A DNA stretch of 64,000 nt. Origin: Dama dama (taxonomy: Eukaryota > Chordata > Mammalia > Artiodactyla > Cervidae). The DNA lies in contig NC_083701.1 of NCBI RefSeq assembly GCF_033118175.1, positions 52,837,001 through 52,901,000 on the forward strand. The letters are read 5' to 3'. The notes under the pieces were generated by a model that ran no database searches, had not been told where the DNA came from, and saw nothing but the letters and a program-made list of their open reading frames with translations. The position numbers and the translations under genes were made by a program. Within the stretch, counting starts at the first letter, position 1, and each line of letters starts with the position of its first letter. This document shows positions 1 to 10,549 of the stretch, piece by piece.

Positions 1-149
1 AGGCTAAGATCCTGGAAAGTAATGGCCACAAGGAGCTTATAGGGAGATGGAACCATGTTTTCCAACATGTTAGTCCTATTATCTGTGGGTCCAATTAAGA
101 CTTAAACTCACAGAACACCTTTAATTCTTTAAGGAGTCACTACTGGCTG

Positions 150-290
150 AAACATTTGTAATCAGTCTAACCTGCAGCCAGTTCATTTCTCTATGTTTCA
201 GTTCCTAATTTGTAATATAATATCTACCTTATAGTATTGTTTTCTCTATTAAATGAGGTAACAATTGAAAAAGACTCCTTGATCAAACTC
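150..290 (+). mobile_element. MIR SINE fragment
   Basis: The block resembles the 3' half of a mammalian MIR: a decayed cytosine/thymine-rich segment (tcatttctctatgtttcagt), then a run like 'aatttgtaatataatatctacctta' and 'attaaatgaggtaac'. It is diverged and truncated. The first 150 bases of the window show nothing I can name. Confidence 0.5.
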
Positions 291-705
291 TAGACAAGCT
301 CTTCTGAGACCAACCAGGCCCAATCCTTGGGCAGGTCATGAAGAGCCCAGTTTTAGGACAAATCTTATAAAACCAGTCTAGTCAGAATCCCCCAACCTCG
401 ATATCTAATCACTTTTCTCATCCCCCACTATCCCTGTGGTGATATCTGATCACCCTAGCCTGCCTGTTAAGAATCCTATTATGTCAGTTTAGAAAGAATC
501 ATCCTAATGTCTTAGTAATTTTCTACCCATCTACTTCTATCCTATTCCTTTGCTATAAATCCTCGATTTTCCTTATATTAGAAGTTCTGCCCAATCATGC
601 CTACTGCAAAACACTATTGTATTTGTCCCTATACCTGTTGTGAAGTCCTGAATAAAGTCTGCCCTGCCATTTTAGTGAGGGTCAGATACTTTTTTTTCTT
701 TCACA
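290..705 (+). mobile_element. Old LTR-like block (endogenous retrovirus type)
   Basis: Seen: a TATA-like ctataaat at about 554, an AATAAA signal at about 651 followed by a 'gtctgccctgcc' block, and an end in T-rich sequence running to '...tttcaca' near 705. This order (TATA, about 100 bases, polyadenylation signal, T-rich end) is that of U3-R-U5 in a long terminal repeat. No retroviral gene remnant lies beside it, so it would be a solo LTR. The family is not identified. The 88-codon open frame overlapping its end is not supported as a gene. Confidence 0.45.
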
Positions 706-1137
706 TAATGCATGTGAAGACTCAGAACAACACTGAGTACAATTCAAGGAATATTAGGTATTTTACCACTAGTATTAAGAGTGTCATATTATTAAGATTA
801 TTTTTATTGCAACTTTACCCACTTGGAGGGAGCCGTGTAAAACTTTCCCAGATTATGGTATGACTCTGGGGAAAGAAAGGTCCTGCCAATGACTGAGATG
901 AAATTGACCACTATCCAACAAGAGGATGAGTTTTCAGTAAAAATAATTTGTTTTAAATGCAATAAAATTACTTTAATTTAATTTAATTTTTATTTAATAT
1001 GTAAACTTAGGTTCAGACACAATACAAGTTATAATGAGCACCTAACTATTCATATACCAAGGATATACAGATAATGAGATTAATCTCATAGACAGACATC
1101 ATCTAATGTAAAATTGAAGTCTTCAGAACTTGTTACT
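706..1137. other. AT-rich unique stretch
   Basis: No gene or named repeat seen. A short (AATTT)n-like run lies at about 971-1000. Confidence 0.5.
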
Positions 1138-1364
1138 TCTTAGTGTATGTGCTCAGTCACTCAGTTGGGTCTGACTCTTTTCAATCCCATGGACTGTAGC
1201 CCTCCAGGTTCCTCTGTCCATAGAATTTTCCAGGGAAGAATACTGGAGTGGGTTGCCATTTCCTTCTCCAAGTGATCTTCCTGACCCAGGTCTTGAACCC
1301 AGGTCTCCTGCATTGGCAGGCAGATTCCTTACCACTGCACCCCCTGAGAAACTCTTAGTGTATG
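1138..1364 (-). mobile_element. Bov-tA SINE with 12-bp target duplication
   Basis: The element is in reverse orientation. It starts with the complement of the Bov-A tail (gctcagtcactcagttgggt) and ends near 1350 with the complement of the tRNA-Glu-derived head. The direct repeat TCTTAGTGTATG flanks it at 1138-1149 and 1353-1364, so the body is 1150-1352. This is a clean non-LTR insertion, mobilised in trans by BovB machinery as is known for the family. The 73-codon minus-strand frame here is SINE sequence, not a gene. Confidence 0.9.
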
Positions 1365-2170
1365 CAATAGTCAAATTATCATGTTTTGCACCTTAAACTA
1401 ATGTGTCTTGAACCAATTTTACCTCAGTAAAAAATAAAAAGATAAATAAAGCAGCCACAAATGTGACCTCTCCAAACTCCTTCTCCCAAAAAATGTTACT
1501 TCATATCATTCTCCTTCTCAAAGGTTTCATCCTGTCAACTTGCAATCAATAAAAGCAATTTTGTAGAGGAAGTAATAATCTAAGGTTTGACTCAAATACT
1601 AGGTCCCAATCTTGGAGGAATTTTTTAAAATAAAACTTTCTGGGTACAACCTGAGAATATTGAAACAGGATTCCTCAGGCTACGTAGAGGTCAGGAAATT
1701 CATTGTATGACTGTTGAATCACATTTTAGAATAACTAAGAAATAATGGAGAAATTAATAATGTAATGTCTCTTGGACATTTATTTTGTACAATTATCCTT
1801 GCATTCACACAGTCCTTGAAATGTTTTTCAGTTTTCTATCTAGGATTTTGCTAAACTTTGGGAATACAACAGATACGATTCATGCTTTACCATGGAGTAC
1901 TGTCTGGTGAGTGATAAAGAGGAGTAATAATTCATAAAACAGCATGATAATCAGCATGACAGTGCTGCTACAAAGATAATATGGGAGCACATAGAAGGGG
2001 CTATTTTCGGTAACTGTTGAGAAGCTTTGATAGATACTGTATATTCAGCAGTAAGCCCAAAGTCATCCTAGCTGGTGTTCCCAGGTAATACAGTGTTCCC
2101 AGTAGCAGACTGGACACCTACTGACCTGGGGAGTTCATTATCCAGTGTCATATCATTTTGCCTTTTCATA
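1365..2170. other. Unique DNA, no feature seen
   Basis: About 800 bases of AT-rich sequence with frequent stops in all frames. I recognise no repeat, RNA gene or exon. Confidence 0.5.
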
Positions 2171-2475
2171 CTGCTCATGGGGTTCTCGAGGCAAGAATAC
2201 TGAAGTGGTTTGCCATTCCCTTCTCCAGTAGAGCACGTTTTGTCAGAACTCTATACCATGACCTCTGTGTCTTGGGTGACCCTGCATGGCATGGCTCATA
2301 GTTTCACTGAGTTACACAAGGCTGTGATCCATGTGATCAGTTTGGCTAGTGATAGTAAACCACTAGTAATAGTGGTTTTCATCCTAGAGGCCATGGCATT
2401 GTAGTTCTTGCTTCTTCTGTCTGCCCTCTGATAGATGAGGCTAAGAGGTTTGTACAACCTTCCTGATGGGAGGGA
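2170..2475 (+). mobile_element. Ruminant-specific interspersed repeat, family uncertain
   Basis: Begins with a Bov-A-like piece (aagaatactgaagtggtttg, then ccattcccttctccagt) and continues into a block around 'cacgttttgtcagaactct' and 'ggcatggctcatagtttca' that I recognise as a recurrent ruminant repeat. I cannot name the family. It abuts the BovB fragment that follows. Confidence 0.5.
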
Positions 2476-2905
2476 CTCATGTATGGATGTGAGAGTTGGA
2501 CTATAAAGGAGATTGAGTGTCAAAGAATTGATGTTTTCAAACTGTGGTACCGAGAAGACTCTTGAGAGTCCCTTGGACAACAAGGAGATCAAGCCAGTCA
2601 ATCCTAAAGGAAATAAACCTGGAATATTCATTGGAAGGACTCACGCTGAAGCTAAAGCTCCAATACTCTGGCCACATGATTAGAAGAGCCAACTCTTTGG
2701 AAAAGATTCTGTTGCTGGGAAAGTTTGAGGGCAAGAGGAGAAGGGGGTGACAGAGGATGAGATGGTTGGATTACATCACCAACTCAATGGACATGAGTTT
2801 GAGCAAACTCTGGGAGATTGTGAAGGACAGGGAAGCCTGGTGTGCTGCAGTGCATGGGGTCACAAAGAGTGAGACACAACTTAGTGACTGAGCAACAATG
2901 CAGCA
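2476..2905 (+). mobile_element. BovB (RTE) LINE 3' fragment
   Basis: 5'-truncated BovB LINE in sense orientation. The frame 2544-2750 reads as the C-terminal part of the BovB reverse transcriptase (SILKEI... LKLQYSGHMIRRA... SLEKILLLGKFEGKRRRG), and the 3' end 'cacaaagagtgagacacaac' closes it at about 2890. Stops and indels interrupt the frame, so it is dead. Confidence 0.9.
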
Positions 2906-3412
2906 TCCCCAGTATAACACTACATGTTTTTCAAAGTGATTAACTCCCAGTAATTTCTTCCAGTACTATTCTTATCATTATTTCTCATTAACTAATGTGA
3001 TTCAGTCAGATAGACATTCTCCCAACTATGCTAAGTTTTATAAAATCACTACCAACGTGGTGTGATTCTCTTTTTCCTTAGCACCACTTCTAGTCAGCAG
3101 CTCATATCTAAGTTCAAATATGAGAAACTTTTTATTGCCCAGCTCTTTCAAAATAAGTGTTGAAAGGCCTCTCAAAGAAAGAACTTGCATTAAGAAATTA
3201 AGTGCATGTGGCATTTAATAAGATAGCAATTTTAGTATCTTACTCAATTCCTATATTTAGTGCTAAGACTTAGAGTGCAAATCCATCAACCCTCCTCTGG
3301 GTACCCTTTCAAATTTTAATAGTCTACAGTCCATTATACCTTATGAAATGTCTAAATGAAGACCTCTGGAAAATTTAAGTAATCCCAAATCTTTATTATT
3401 TAGCAGTGGCAC
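2906..3412. other. Unique DNA, no feature seen
   Basis: About 500 AT-rich bases. Nothing recognisable. Confidence 0.5.
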
Positions 3413-3654
3413 ATATATCCAAGGGCTTCCCAAGTGGTGCCAGTGGTAGAGAACCCAACCGCCAACTCAAGGGACATAAGAGACACGGGTCTCTTTGGGT
3501 CAGGTAGATCCCTAGGAGGGCATGGCAACCCACTCCAGTATTCTTGCCTGGAGAATCCCATGGAAAAAGGAACCTGGCGGTCTACACTCCATAGGGACTC
3601 AAAAGAGTCAGACACGACTGAAGAGACTTAGCACACATGCATGGATATGTCCAA
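3413..3654 (+). mobile_element. Bov-tA SINE
   Basis: Starts with the tRNA-Glu-derived head 'gggcttcccaagtgg' at 3423 and continues into the Bov-A unit (acccactccagtattcttgc). Imperfect 10-bp direct repeats ATATATCCAA (3413-3422) and ATATGTCCAA (3645-3654), with one mismatch, flank it. Open frames on both strands here are SINE shadows. Confidence 0.9.
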
Positions 3655-4325
3655 ATCAAGACCCAGGAACATACACGTTACTTCACTTGTGTAGTTAATA
3701 AGCTAAACTTTGTAAAGATCTTGGGTTATTTGTGTGATCATTAAAGAATGAATCCTAAATAAGATTGGCATTTCTGGAATTTAGCTAATTTCAAAATGAA
3801 ATGAAAAAAAAAAAAAAAAGGTACAAACCACTGGAATATTATAGAACATATTTAAAAAGCTATAATATCTTACAGCCTTAAAACTATTTTCAAAATGGAG
3901 AAGAGAAAAGAGGAGAAAAGTATGTTTCCAAATACATTGCTTAAAAAGGGACAAGTGGAAAGCTCCTTTAATTGCGAGATAAAGAAGTGCAGACAGTAGA
4001 ATAGAAAAAAAGAACAGTTTAAAGGAATTGGTCAGATTATTAATTTTTTGTTTAAGCAGATCTTCAAAGACTCAGCTTAACTTAATTTTATTTACTTGTG
4101 ACAAATTTAATACATTCCTGATAGTACAGTAGGGAAAAGGAATAAAAATTTGATATAAAAGTGATAATTAGGTAGATTATGTTCCTTGAATTTCATCACA
4201 AATGCAAAGTACATTTTTAACAATACCATGTAATTTCATTTAGTATCCTTACATAACTCTCATGACATAAGATAGGAAAAATGAACATAAAAAATATTTC
4301 CAATACTTTCTCTAGGTGAATGTTA
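3655..4325. other. Unique AT-rich DNA
   Basis: No gene or dated repeat recognised. Contains an A-tract at about 3804-3819. Confidence 0.5.
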
Positions 4326-4440
4326 AAACTGAGCCACACTCTTAGTATCCTTGCCTGGAAAATTCCAAGGACAGAAGAGATTGGCAGGCTGCAGTCCATG
4401 GGTTCACAGTCAGACACGACTGATCACACAAGCACACACA
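4326..4440 (+). mobile_element. Bov-A / Bov-tA 3' fragment
   Basis: Only the Bov-A part is present: 'agtatccttgcctgg', then the 'gcaggctgcagtccatggg' block and a tail 'cagacacgactgatcacac'. The head is missing. No target duplication seen. Confidence 0.8.
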
Positions 4441-5274
4441 AAATGGAAGGGAAATGGATAAGGATATTGGAGCAATACCAAATAATCAATAGATATTAAA
4501 GGCATAATTTACTGGATACATACTAAAACCAGTCTGTTGGATTTGGATCCCATGGGAGACTACCTAATGTATTTGAAATTTTGATTTGTGTTTCAAATAT
4601 CTTCTAAGTAAAGTTTTGTCAAAGAATGTGGGATGAAAATATGAATGTAAAAGAACTTTTTTATCCAAGATGATATTTTTTTCTCCTAGGTGATATTTAG
4701 ACCAGTTTGAAATTCAGGCCAAATTTTGTAGATAAACTCTAGGCTCATGACTTTTCCATTAGAGGTGAAATAGAAAGGAGACTATGTGATGGCAGTAAGC
4801 CAATCAGATCAAAATGGAGATCTCAGATCTCACACAATAGGAAACTGGAAGGTAGAGCAGGTTTTATTTTTTTCTTGAACTAAAGACTTAGGTAATTCTG
4901 TAACGGCTTGTAGGCGCAACTGGAACATGTGAAAACGTAAGGCAAGGTCAAGAGCACAAATATGTAACTATGAAATGCACAAGACAACATAGCCTGATGT
5001 ATTTTCTTCATAATTAGCATGAGAGAGTAATAAATTTTACAGAAAAAAAGAACTCCCTATACAAATAAGTTTGACAAACAGTGATATTGACATAAATAAT
5101 TTTCAGTAAGATGAGTGAAAAAAATTCTCAAGGATTTTTTTTAGTGGTTTCTATATGAATTTACAAGAAAGCAATCTAGAATATAAACAGCTTTGCCAAA
5201 TTTATTTTAATATAAAATTTATTTATCACAGAGCACATCATTGGTAGTTTATTTGGTATACACTTTAAGACATG
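4441..5274. other. Unique DNA, no feature seen
   Basis: About 830 bases, AT-rich, stops in all frames. Nothing recognised. Confidence 0.5.
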
Positions 5275-5381
5275 CTGAATTAGAAACTTCCCTGGAGGGT
5301 CCTGTGGTTAAGACTCAGAGCCAGCATGGACCCAAAAAGTAAAAAAAAAAAAGACAAACAAACCCAGAAATACTGAATTAG
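5275..5381 (+). mobile_element. Short CHR-type (tRNA-Glu) SINE
   Basis: Head 'aacttccctggagggtcc', then 'tgtggttaagactcagagcc' and an A-rich tail at 5341-5352. A 9-bp direct repeat CTGAATTAG flanks it at 5275-5283 and 5373-5381. This is the artiodactyl CHR type rather than Bov-tA, as no Bov-A unit follows. Confidence 0.75.
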
Positions 5382-5874
5382 TGAATTAGAGAAAAGGGTC
5401 TAAAATGGAACCATTAAAAATATAAAGCATATGGATAACACTAACTTCTGGCATGCCTAAGCCCAGTTCTAGTGTTTTGGGGTTTTTCTTTTTCTTTTTT
5501 TTTTTTTTTTTTTTTAGTATTCTTCATCAGAAAATAGAGTAGTGAGGATTTAAAGTAAAATCATAAGTAACTGCAGACAAAATATCTGCCACTGGTAACA
5601 AAAGAAACCATTGAGAGAATAAATTTGTCTCCATTTATTATTAGTCATTCAGAAAATGCTACATGTCAGATACTAAGTGAGATATTGAAGTTTCAAAGAT
5701 AAATAAAATTAATAAACCATAATCCTTACACACCAGGAAATCATCGTCTAATTGAGTGGGCCAAAGGGAGAAGGAGAGACGTATAGAGAGATAATTACAA
5801 TCTACTTGTAGATTTCATGAAAAAGGAAGTACATAGCAAAGTCATGAACTATTGATATTTATTTAAAAAATCAC
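5382..5874. other. Unique DNA with a long T-tract
   Basis: No gene seen. A T-rich tract occupies about 5482-5515. I found no element on either side that would make it a retrotransposon tail. Confidence 0.5.
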
Positions 5875-5900
5875 TAAGTAAGCTTTTTTTTTTTTTTTTT

Positions 5901-6192
5901 CCCACCTCTTCAGCTTTTTAATAGTGGCAGTCTTACTGTTACAAGAAGAATACAAAATATGGCCTTGGGATTGCTTTAGGCTGTATAACATTACCATACG
6001 TTTCTGATTTCCTAGTCTTGTGGCTTTGCTGTGATACATAAAACATTTTCAGTTTTTCTATGTAATCACTCTTCTGACTTGTGAGGGACTTCCCCATGCA
6101 CATTCCACAAAGTGCTAATTTTATGGGGATGACAGGATACACACAGTGGCCTTCAGTGTCAGAGAGATTTTGTATTTATACTTTGCTCCAAA
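5901..6192 (-). other. Unrelated 290-bp segment, putative L1-transduced flank
   Basis: Sequence between the BovB end and the outer poly(A) that matches no repeat I recognise. On the minus strand it holds a frame open over 6142-5939 (about 67 codons, ending PRPYFVFFL), then ATTAAA and poly(A). It may be source-locus DNA, possibly exonic, copied with the L1 RNA. The function of the frame is unknown. Confidence 0.55.
5917..5922 (-). promoter_or_regulatory. ATTAAA polyadenylation signal
   Basis: The complement of tttaat lies 16-21 bases before the outer poly(A) tract (minus sense), the normal spacing for cleavage. It explains where the read-through transcript ended. Confidence 0.65.
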
Positions 6193-6594
6193 TTAAGCCT
6201 CTCAGTTCAGTTCAGTCACTCAGTTGTATCCGACTCTTTGTGACCCCATGAACCGCAGCACGCCAGGCCTCCCTGTCCATCACCAACTCCCGGAGTCCAC
6301 CCAAACCCATGTCCATTGTGTCGGTGATGCCATCCAGCCATCTCATCCTCTGTCGTCCCCTTCTCCTCCTGCCCTCAATCTTTCCCAGCATCAGGGTCTT
6401 TTCTAATGAGTCAGCTCTCCGCATCAGATGGCCAGAGTACTGGAGTTTCAGCTTCAGCATCAGTCCTTGCAATGAACACCCAGGACTGATCTCCTTTAGG
6501 ATGGACTGGTTGGATCTCCCTGCAGTCCAAGGGCTCTCAAGAGTCTTCTCCAACACAACAGTTCAAAAGCATCAATTCTTCGGTGCTCAGCTTT
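6193..6594 (-). mobile_element. BovB 3' fragment inside the transduced segment
   Basis: Minus-strand BovB with the C-terminal RT frame open from 6556 to 6212 (ILKEISPGCSLQG, LQYSGHLMRRADSLEKT, MRWLDGITDTMDM) and the usual BovB end. It meets the L1 A-tail at about 6594 in mid-sequence (after 'ggtgctcagctttctt'), as expected if the source L1 had inserted into a BovB copy. It is probably not an independent insertion at this site. Confidence 0.85.
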
Positions 6595-6948
6595 CTTTTT
6601 TTTTTTTTTTTTTTTAATTTTTTTTTATTATTATTATTATTATTTTTTTCCAGTGGGTTTTGTCATACATTGATATGAATCAGCCATGGATTTACATGTA
6701 TTCCCAATCCCGATCCCCCCTCCCACCTCCCTCTCCACCCGATTCCTCCGGGTCTTCCCAGTGCACCAGGCCGGAGCACTTGTCTCGTGCATCCCTCCTG
6801 GGCTGGTGATCTGTTTCACCATAGATAGTATACATGCTGTTCTTTTGAAATATCCCACCCTCACATTCTCCCACAAAGTTCAAAAGTCTGTTCTGTATTT
6901 CTGTGTCTCTTTTTCTGTTCTGCATATAGGGTTATTGTTATCACCTTT

Positions 6949-8914
6949 CTAAATTCCATATACATGTGTCAGTATGCTGTAATGTTCTTTATCTTTCTGG
7001 CTTACTTCACTCTGTATAAGGGGCTCCAGCTTCATCCATCTCATTAGGACTGGTTCAAATGAATTCTTTTTAATGGCTGAGTAATATTCCATGGTGTATA
7101 TGTACCACAGCTTCCTTATCCATTCATCTGCTGATGGGCATCTAGGTTGCTTCCATGTCCTGGCTATTATAAACAGTGCTGCGATGAACATTGGGGTGCA
7201 CGTGTCTCTTTCAGATCTGGTTTCCTCAGTGTGTATGCCCAGAAGTGGGATTGCTGGGTCATATGGCAGTTCTATTTCCAGTTTTTTAAGAAATCTCCAC
7301 ACTGTTTTCCATAGCGGCTGTACTAGTTTGCATTCCCACCAACAGTGTAAGAGGGTTCCCTTTTCTCCACACCCTCTCCAGCATTTATTGCTTGTAGACT
7401 TTTGGATAGCAGCCATCCTGACTGGTGTGTAATGGTACCTCATTGTGGTTTTGATTTGCATTTCTCTAATAATGAGTGATGTTGAGCATCTTTTCATGTG
7501 TTTGTTAGCCATCTGTATGTCTTCTTTGGAGAAATGTCTGTTTAGTTCTTTGGCCCATTTTTTGATTGGGTCATTTATTTTTCTGGAATTGAGCTGCAGG
7601 AGTTGCTTGTATATTTTTGAGATTAATCCTTTGTCTGTTTCTTCATTTGCTATTATTTTCTCCCAATCTGAGGGCTGTCTTTTCACCTTACTTATAGTTT
7701 CCTTTGTAGTGCAAAAGCTTTTAAGTTTCATTAGGTCCCATTTGTTTAGTTTTGCTTTTATTTCCAATATTCTGGGAGGTGGGTCATAGAGGATCTTGCT
7801 GTGATTTATGTCGGAGAGTGTTTTGCCTATGTTCTCCTCTAGGAGTTTTATAGTTTCTGGTCTTACATTTAGATCTTTAATCCATTTTGAGTTTATTTTG
7901 GTGTATGGTGTTAGAAAGTGTTCTAGTTTCATTCTTTTACAAGTGGTTGACCAGTTTTCCCAGCACCACTTGTTAAAGAGGTTGTCTTTTTTCCATTGTA
8001 TATCCTTGCCTCTTTTGTCAAAGATAAGGTGTCCATAGGTTCGTGGATTTATCTCTGGGCTTTCTATTCTGTTCCATTGATCTATATTTCTGTCTTTGTG
8101 CCAGTACCATACTGTCTTGATGACTGTGGCTTTGTAGTAGAGTCTGAAGTCAGGCAGGTTGGTTCCTCCAGCTCCATTCTTCTTTCTCAAGATTACTTTG
8201 GCTATTCGAGGTTTTTTGTATTTCCATACAAATTGTGAAATTCTTTGGTCTAGTTCTGTGAAAAATACCGTTGGTAGCTTGATAGGGATTGCATTGAATC
8301 TATAGACTGCTTTGGGTAGAATAGCCATTTTGAGAATATTGATTCTTCCAATCCATGAACACGGTATGTTTCTCCATCTGTTTGTGTCCTCTTTGATTTC
8401 TTTCATCAGTGTTTTATAGTTTTCTATGTATAGATCCTTTGTTTCTTTAGGTAGATATACTCCTAAGTATTTTATTCTTTTTGTTGCAATGGTGAATGGT
8501 ATTGTTTCCTTAATTTCTCTGTCTGTTTTTTCATTGTTAGTATATAGGAATGCAAGGGATTTCTGTGTGTTAATTTTATATCCTGCAACTTTACTATATT
8601 CATTGATTAGCTCTAGTAATTTTCTGGTAGAGTCTTTAGGGTTTTCTATGTAGAGGATCATGTCATCTGCAAACAGTGAGAGTTTTACTTCTTCTTTTCC
8701 TATCTGGATTCCTTTTACTTCTTTTTCTGCTCTGATTGCTGTGGCCAGAACTTCCAACACTATGTTGAATAGTAGTGGTGAGAGTGGGCACCCTTGTCTT
8801 GTTCCTGATTTCAGGGGAAATGCCTTCAATTTTTCACCATTGAGGGTGATGCTTGCTGTGGGTTTGTCATATATAGCTTTTATTATGTTGAGGTATGTTC
8901 CTTCTATTCCTGCT
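6949..8914 (-). CDS. L1 ORF2 protein, C-terminal part (open, 5'-truncated)
   Basis: This is the reverse-transcriptase half of the L1 ORF2 protein, which in intact elements nicks target DNA and copies L1 RNA in cis. The frame is open without stop or frameshift from the truncation point near 8914 to the stop at 6949, about 654 codons; the first ATG-like codon is at 8829. Counting from there, the RT palm motif FADD is at residues 53-56, preceded by a SGTRQGCPLSP block at about 8-18. Near the C-terminus the ORF2 cysteine motif CX3CX7HX4C is intact, and the usual EYYSAIKK block follows. The endonuclease domain, ORF1 and the 5' UTR promoter are missing, so it cannot move on its own. An undamaged frame in a truncated, non-selected copy points to a recent insertion. 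Confidence 0.9.
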
Positions 8915-8926
8915 TAAGTAAGCTTT

Positions 8927-10549
8927 ATATACAAATCATTTTCAACAATATACACTTTTAAATTATTCTAAAAGTCCTACAAGTATAACATTTCTGAGTT
9001 ACATGTGTTCTGAGTAAAATGGTTATGGTATCAACAATAGACTTCTTTTGTGCATGCTGCCTGTAATCTGTTTTATACTTGCAATAAAATCCTGTAAATC
9101 AAAATCAAGCTTCTTAATGTACCTTGGAAAAGACAAAATTACAAATAACGTACAAAGGCTAACAGCTGTTGCACCAGATTACCCTTCCTGAAAAATGCGA
9201 TAATGCAGATCCTTTTCTTTCCTGACAGTCATTTAATAAAATAAAGTTCCCCCAAGTGAGAGGTGACTGCCAACAAAGCCTGGAAAAAAAGGGTGTTATG
9301 TACTTCAACGCCTTTTTCTGCTGTGTCAGGATCCATAAGGGAACATTCTAAAAATGACTTCCATAAATCCCTTTCTTTTGTTCACGTTTTTGCAAAAGTT
9401 TTTGTTCTGTGTGATCTTTTCTTGGCTTGGTTCAATAAAGTTCTTTGATAGGTCTGCAATTTGTTCTTTCAGGATTATCTAAAGGTGTCATCTATGTACT
9501 CTTGTCATAATGTCCCCAGAATGTGTCACTAAAAATAAATTAACAGCAGTTGGCTTCAATGGTTACGGAGCTCACTTTGCATTCTGTCTCCAGAGAAACT
9601 GAAGTAGAAAGCAGGAAATTGTCGTTTTTGAGAAATGAACATAAACTAGTTGTTGTGCTGAGGATAGATTACAGCAACAAATGTGCTCTATAAATACAAA
9701 TAACTCAGATCAAGATAAGATATAAAATTAACTAATAATTTTGCTGTTAAGCAATGTAGGAAATGGAACATTTGGTTTACTGTCCTTAATATATAATTCA
9801 GATATATAATTCTCAATGTATTATTCACATAGAATCCGAGGCATGAACATAATCTTTATGTTTACAAGTTTTAAGTGAATAGTTGATTTTTTTCATCCTT
9901 ACTCAAATCTTTATCCCTTTGAAAGAAACCAAAATTTTTTAAACATAAATAAAATAGACATTCATTGATTCAAGTAAGGGGAAAGAAATCCAGAGCTATA
10001 AGTCTTCAGACATTACTGGATTTAAGAATTCAGGTTTTATAATAAAGGGTCTGTCTCTCTTTATATCCCTTTCTGATTAATTCTCTCTAAATAATAACTA
10101 CAGTGTACCCGAGCCTCATTATATAAACTGAATAACCTACTGCAAAGAAAGTGACTTTTTATTCCTAAATGGACACTGCTTATCCGGATCGAATTGCTCT
10201 GCCTATCAGTTGCTGCGCTCAAAGGGGTGGAGTATTCTGATTGGCCAGCCCAGAACATGTTGTACAACTATAACAGAGAAAAGAGTGTGATAATTAACAA
10301 ATTCACTAGAATCACATGTAGTGGCGTAAGGGCTATTTCCCAAAGAAAATAAAAAGTGGCATACATTTCCCACATCTTACTTTCAAAATATATCTTGTGA
10401 AAGAATATAATTAAATGGTAAAGTAAGAAAGAATAAAGAAAACCTCTCATATACTGCCCTCTCATATAACTAAACCATTTTCATCCTTTCTCTTTCCAAA
10501 AACAATCCTATCACTGGAAAATCATATCATGTACACAACAGATTTTTTT
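8927..10549. other. Long unique stretch (1.6 kb)
   Basis: No gene or repeat recognised. Minor points: AATAAA at about 9432 in a thymine-rich context, and a less AT-rich block at 10170-10260 with two CpGs and an inverted CCAAT box (attgg, about 10240). Neither is enough to call a transcript end or promoter. Confidence 0.45.

Larger units (their letters stand above)
5875..8926 (-). mobile_element. Young 5'-truncated L1 insertion carrying a 3' transduction
   Basis: A 12-bp direct repeat TAAGTAAGCTTT (5875-5886 and 8915-8926) encloses the whole 3.0-kb unit. Read on the minus strand it contains, in order: L1 from mid-ORF2 (8914) through its 3' UTR to about 6650; an A/AAT-rich tail (6649-6595); a BovB 3' end (about 6594-6193); about 290 bp of unrelated sequence (6192-5901); an ATTAAA signal (complement of 5917-5922); and a second poly(A) (5900-5887). 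In L1 sense the target reads TATAT/AAAGC, close to the known L1 endonuclease preference. Only the 3' side of the BovB is present, and no BovB continues beyond 8915. That argues against a local L1-into-BovB insertion and for read-through from a source locus. Confidence 0.85.

Noticed and set aside
597..863. 88-codon plus-strand open frame at the left end
   Set aside because: It overlaps the AATAAA-bearing end of an LTR-like block and contains a poly-T-encoded F run. No coding signature.
7091..8917. Several 75-114 codon plus-strand frames
   Set aside because: They are antisense shadows of the intact L1 ORF2 frame on the minus strand.
5875..8926. Separate local insertions of BovB, then L1, instead of a transduction
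   Set aside because: The BovB has no continuation beyond the L1 at 8915, and the only good target duplication encloses everything. An outgroup empty site would settle it.
10130..10265. Small promoter with an inverted CCAAT box
   Set aside because: Only two CpGs, no clear TATA at the right distance and no open frame or splice site downstream.
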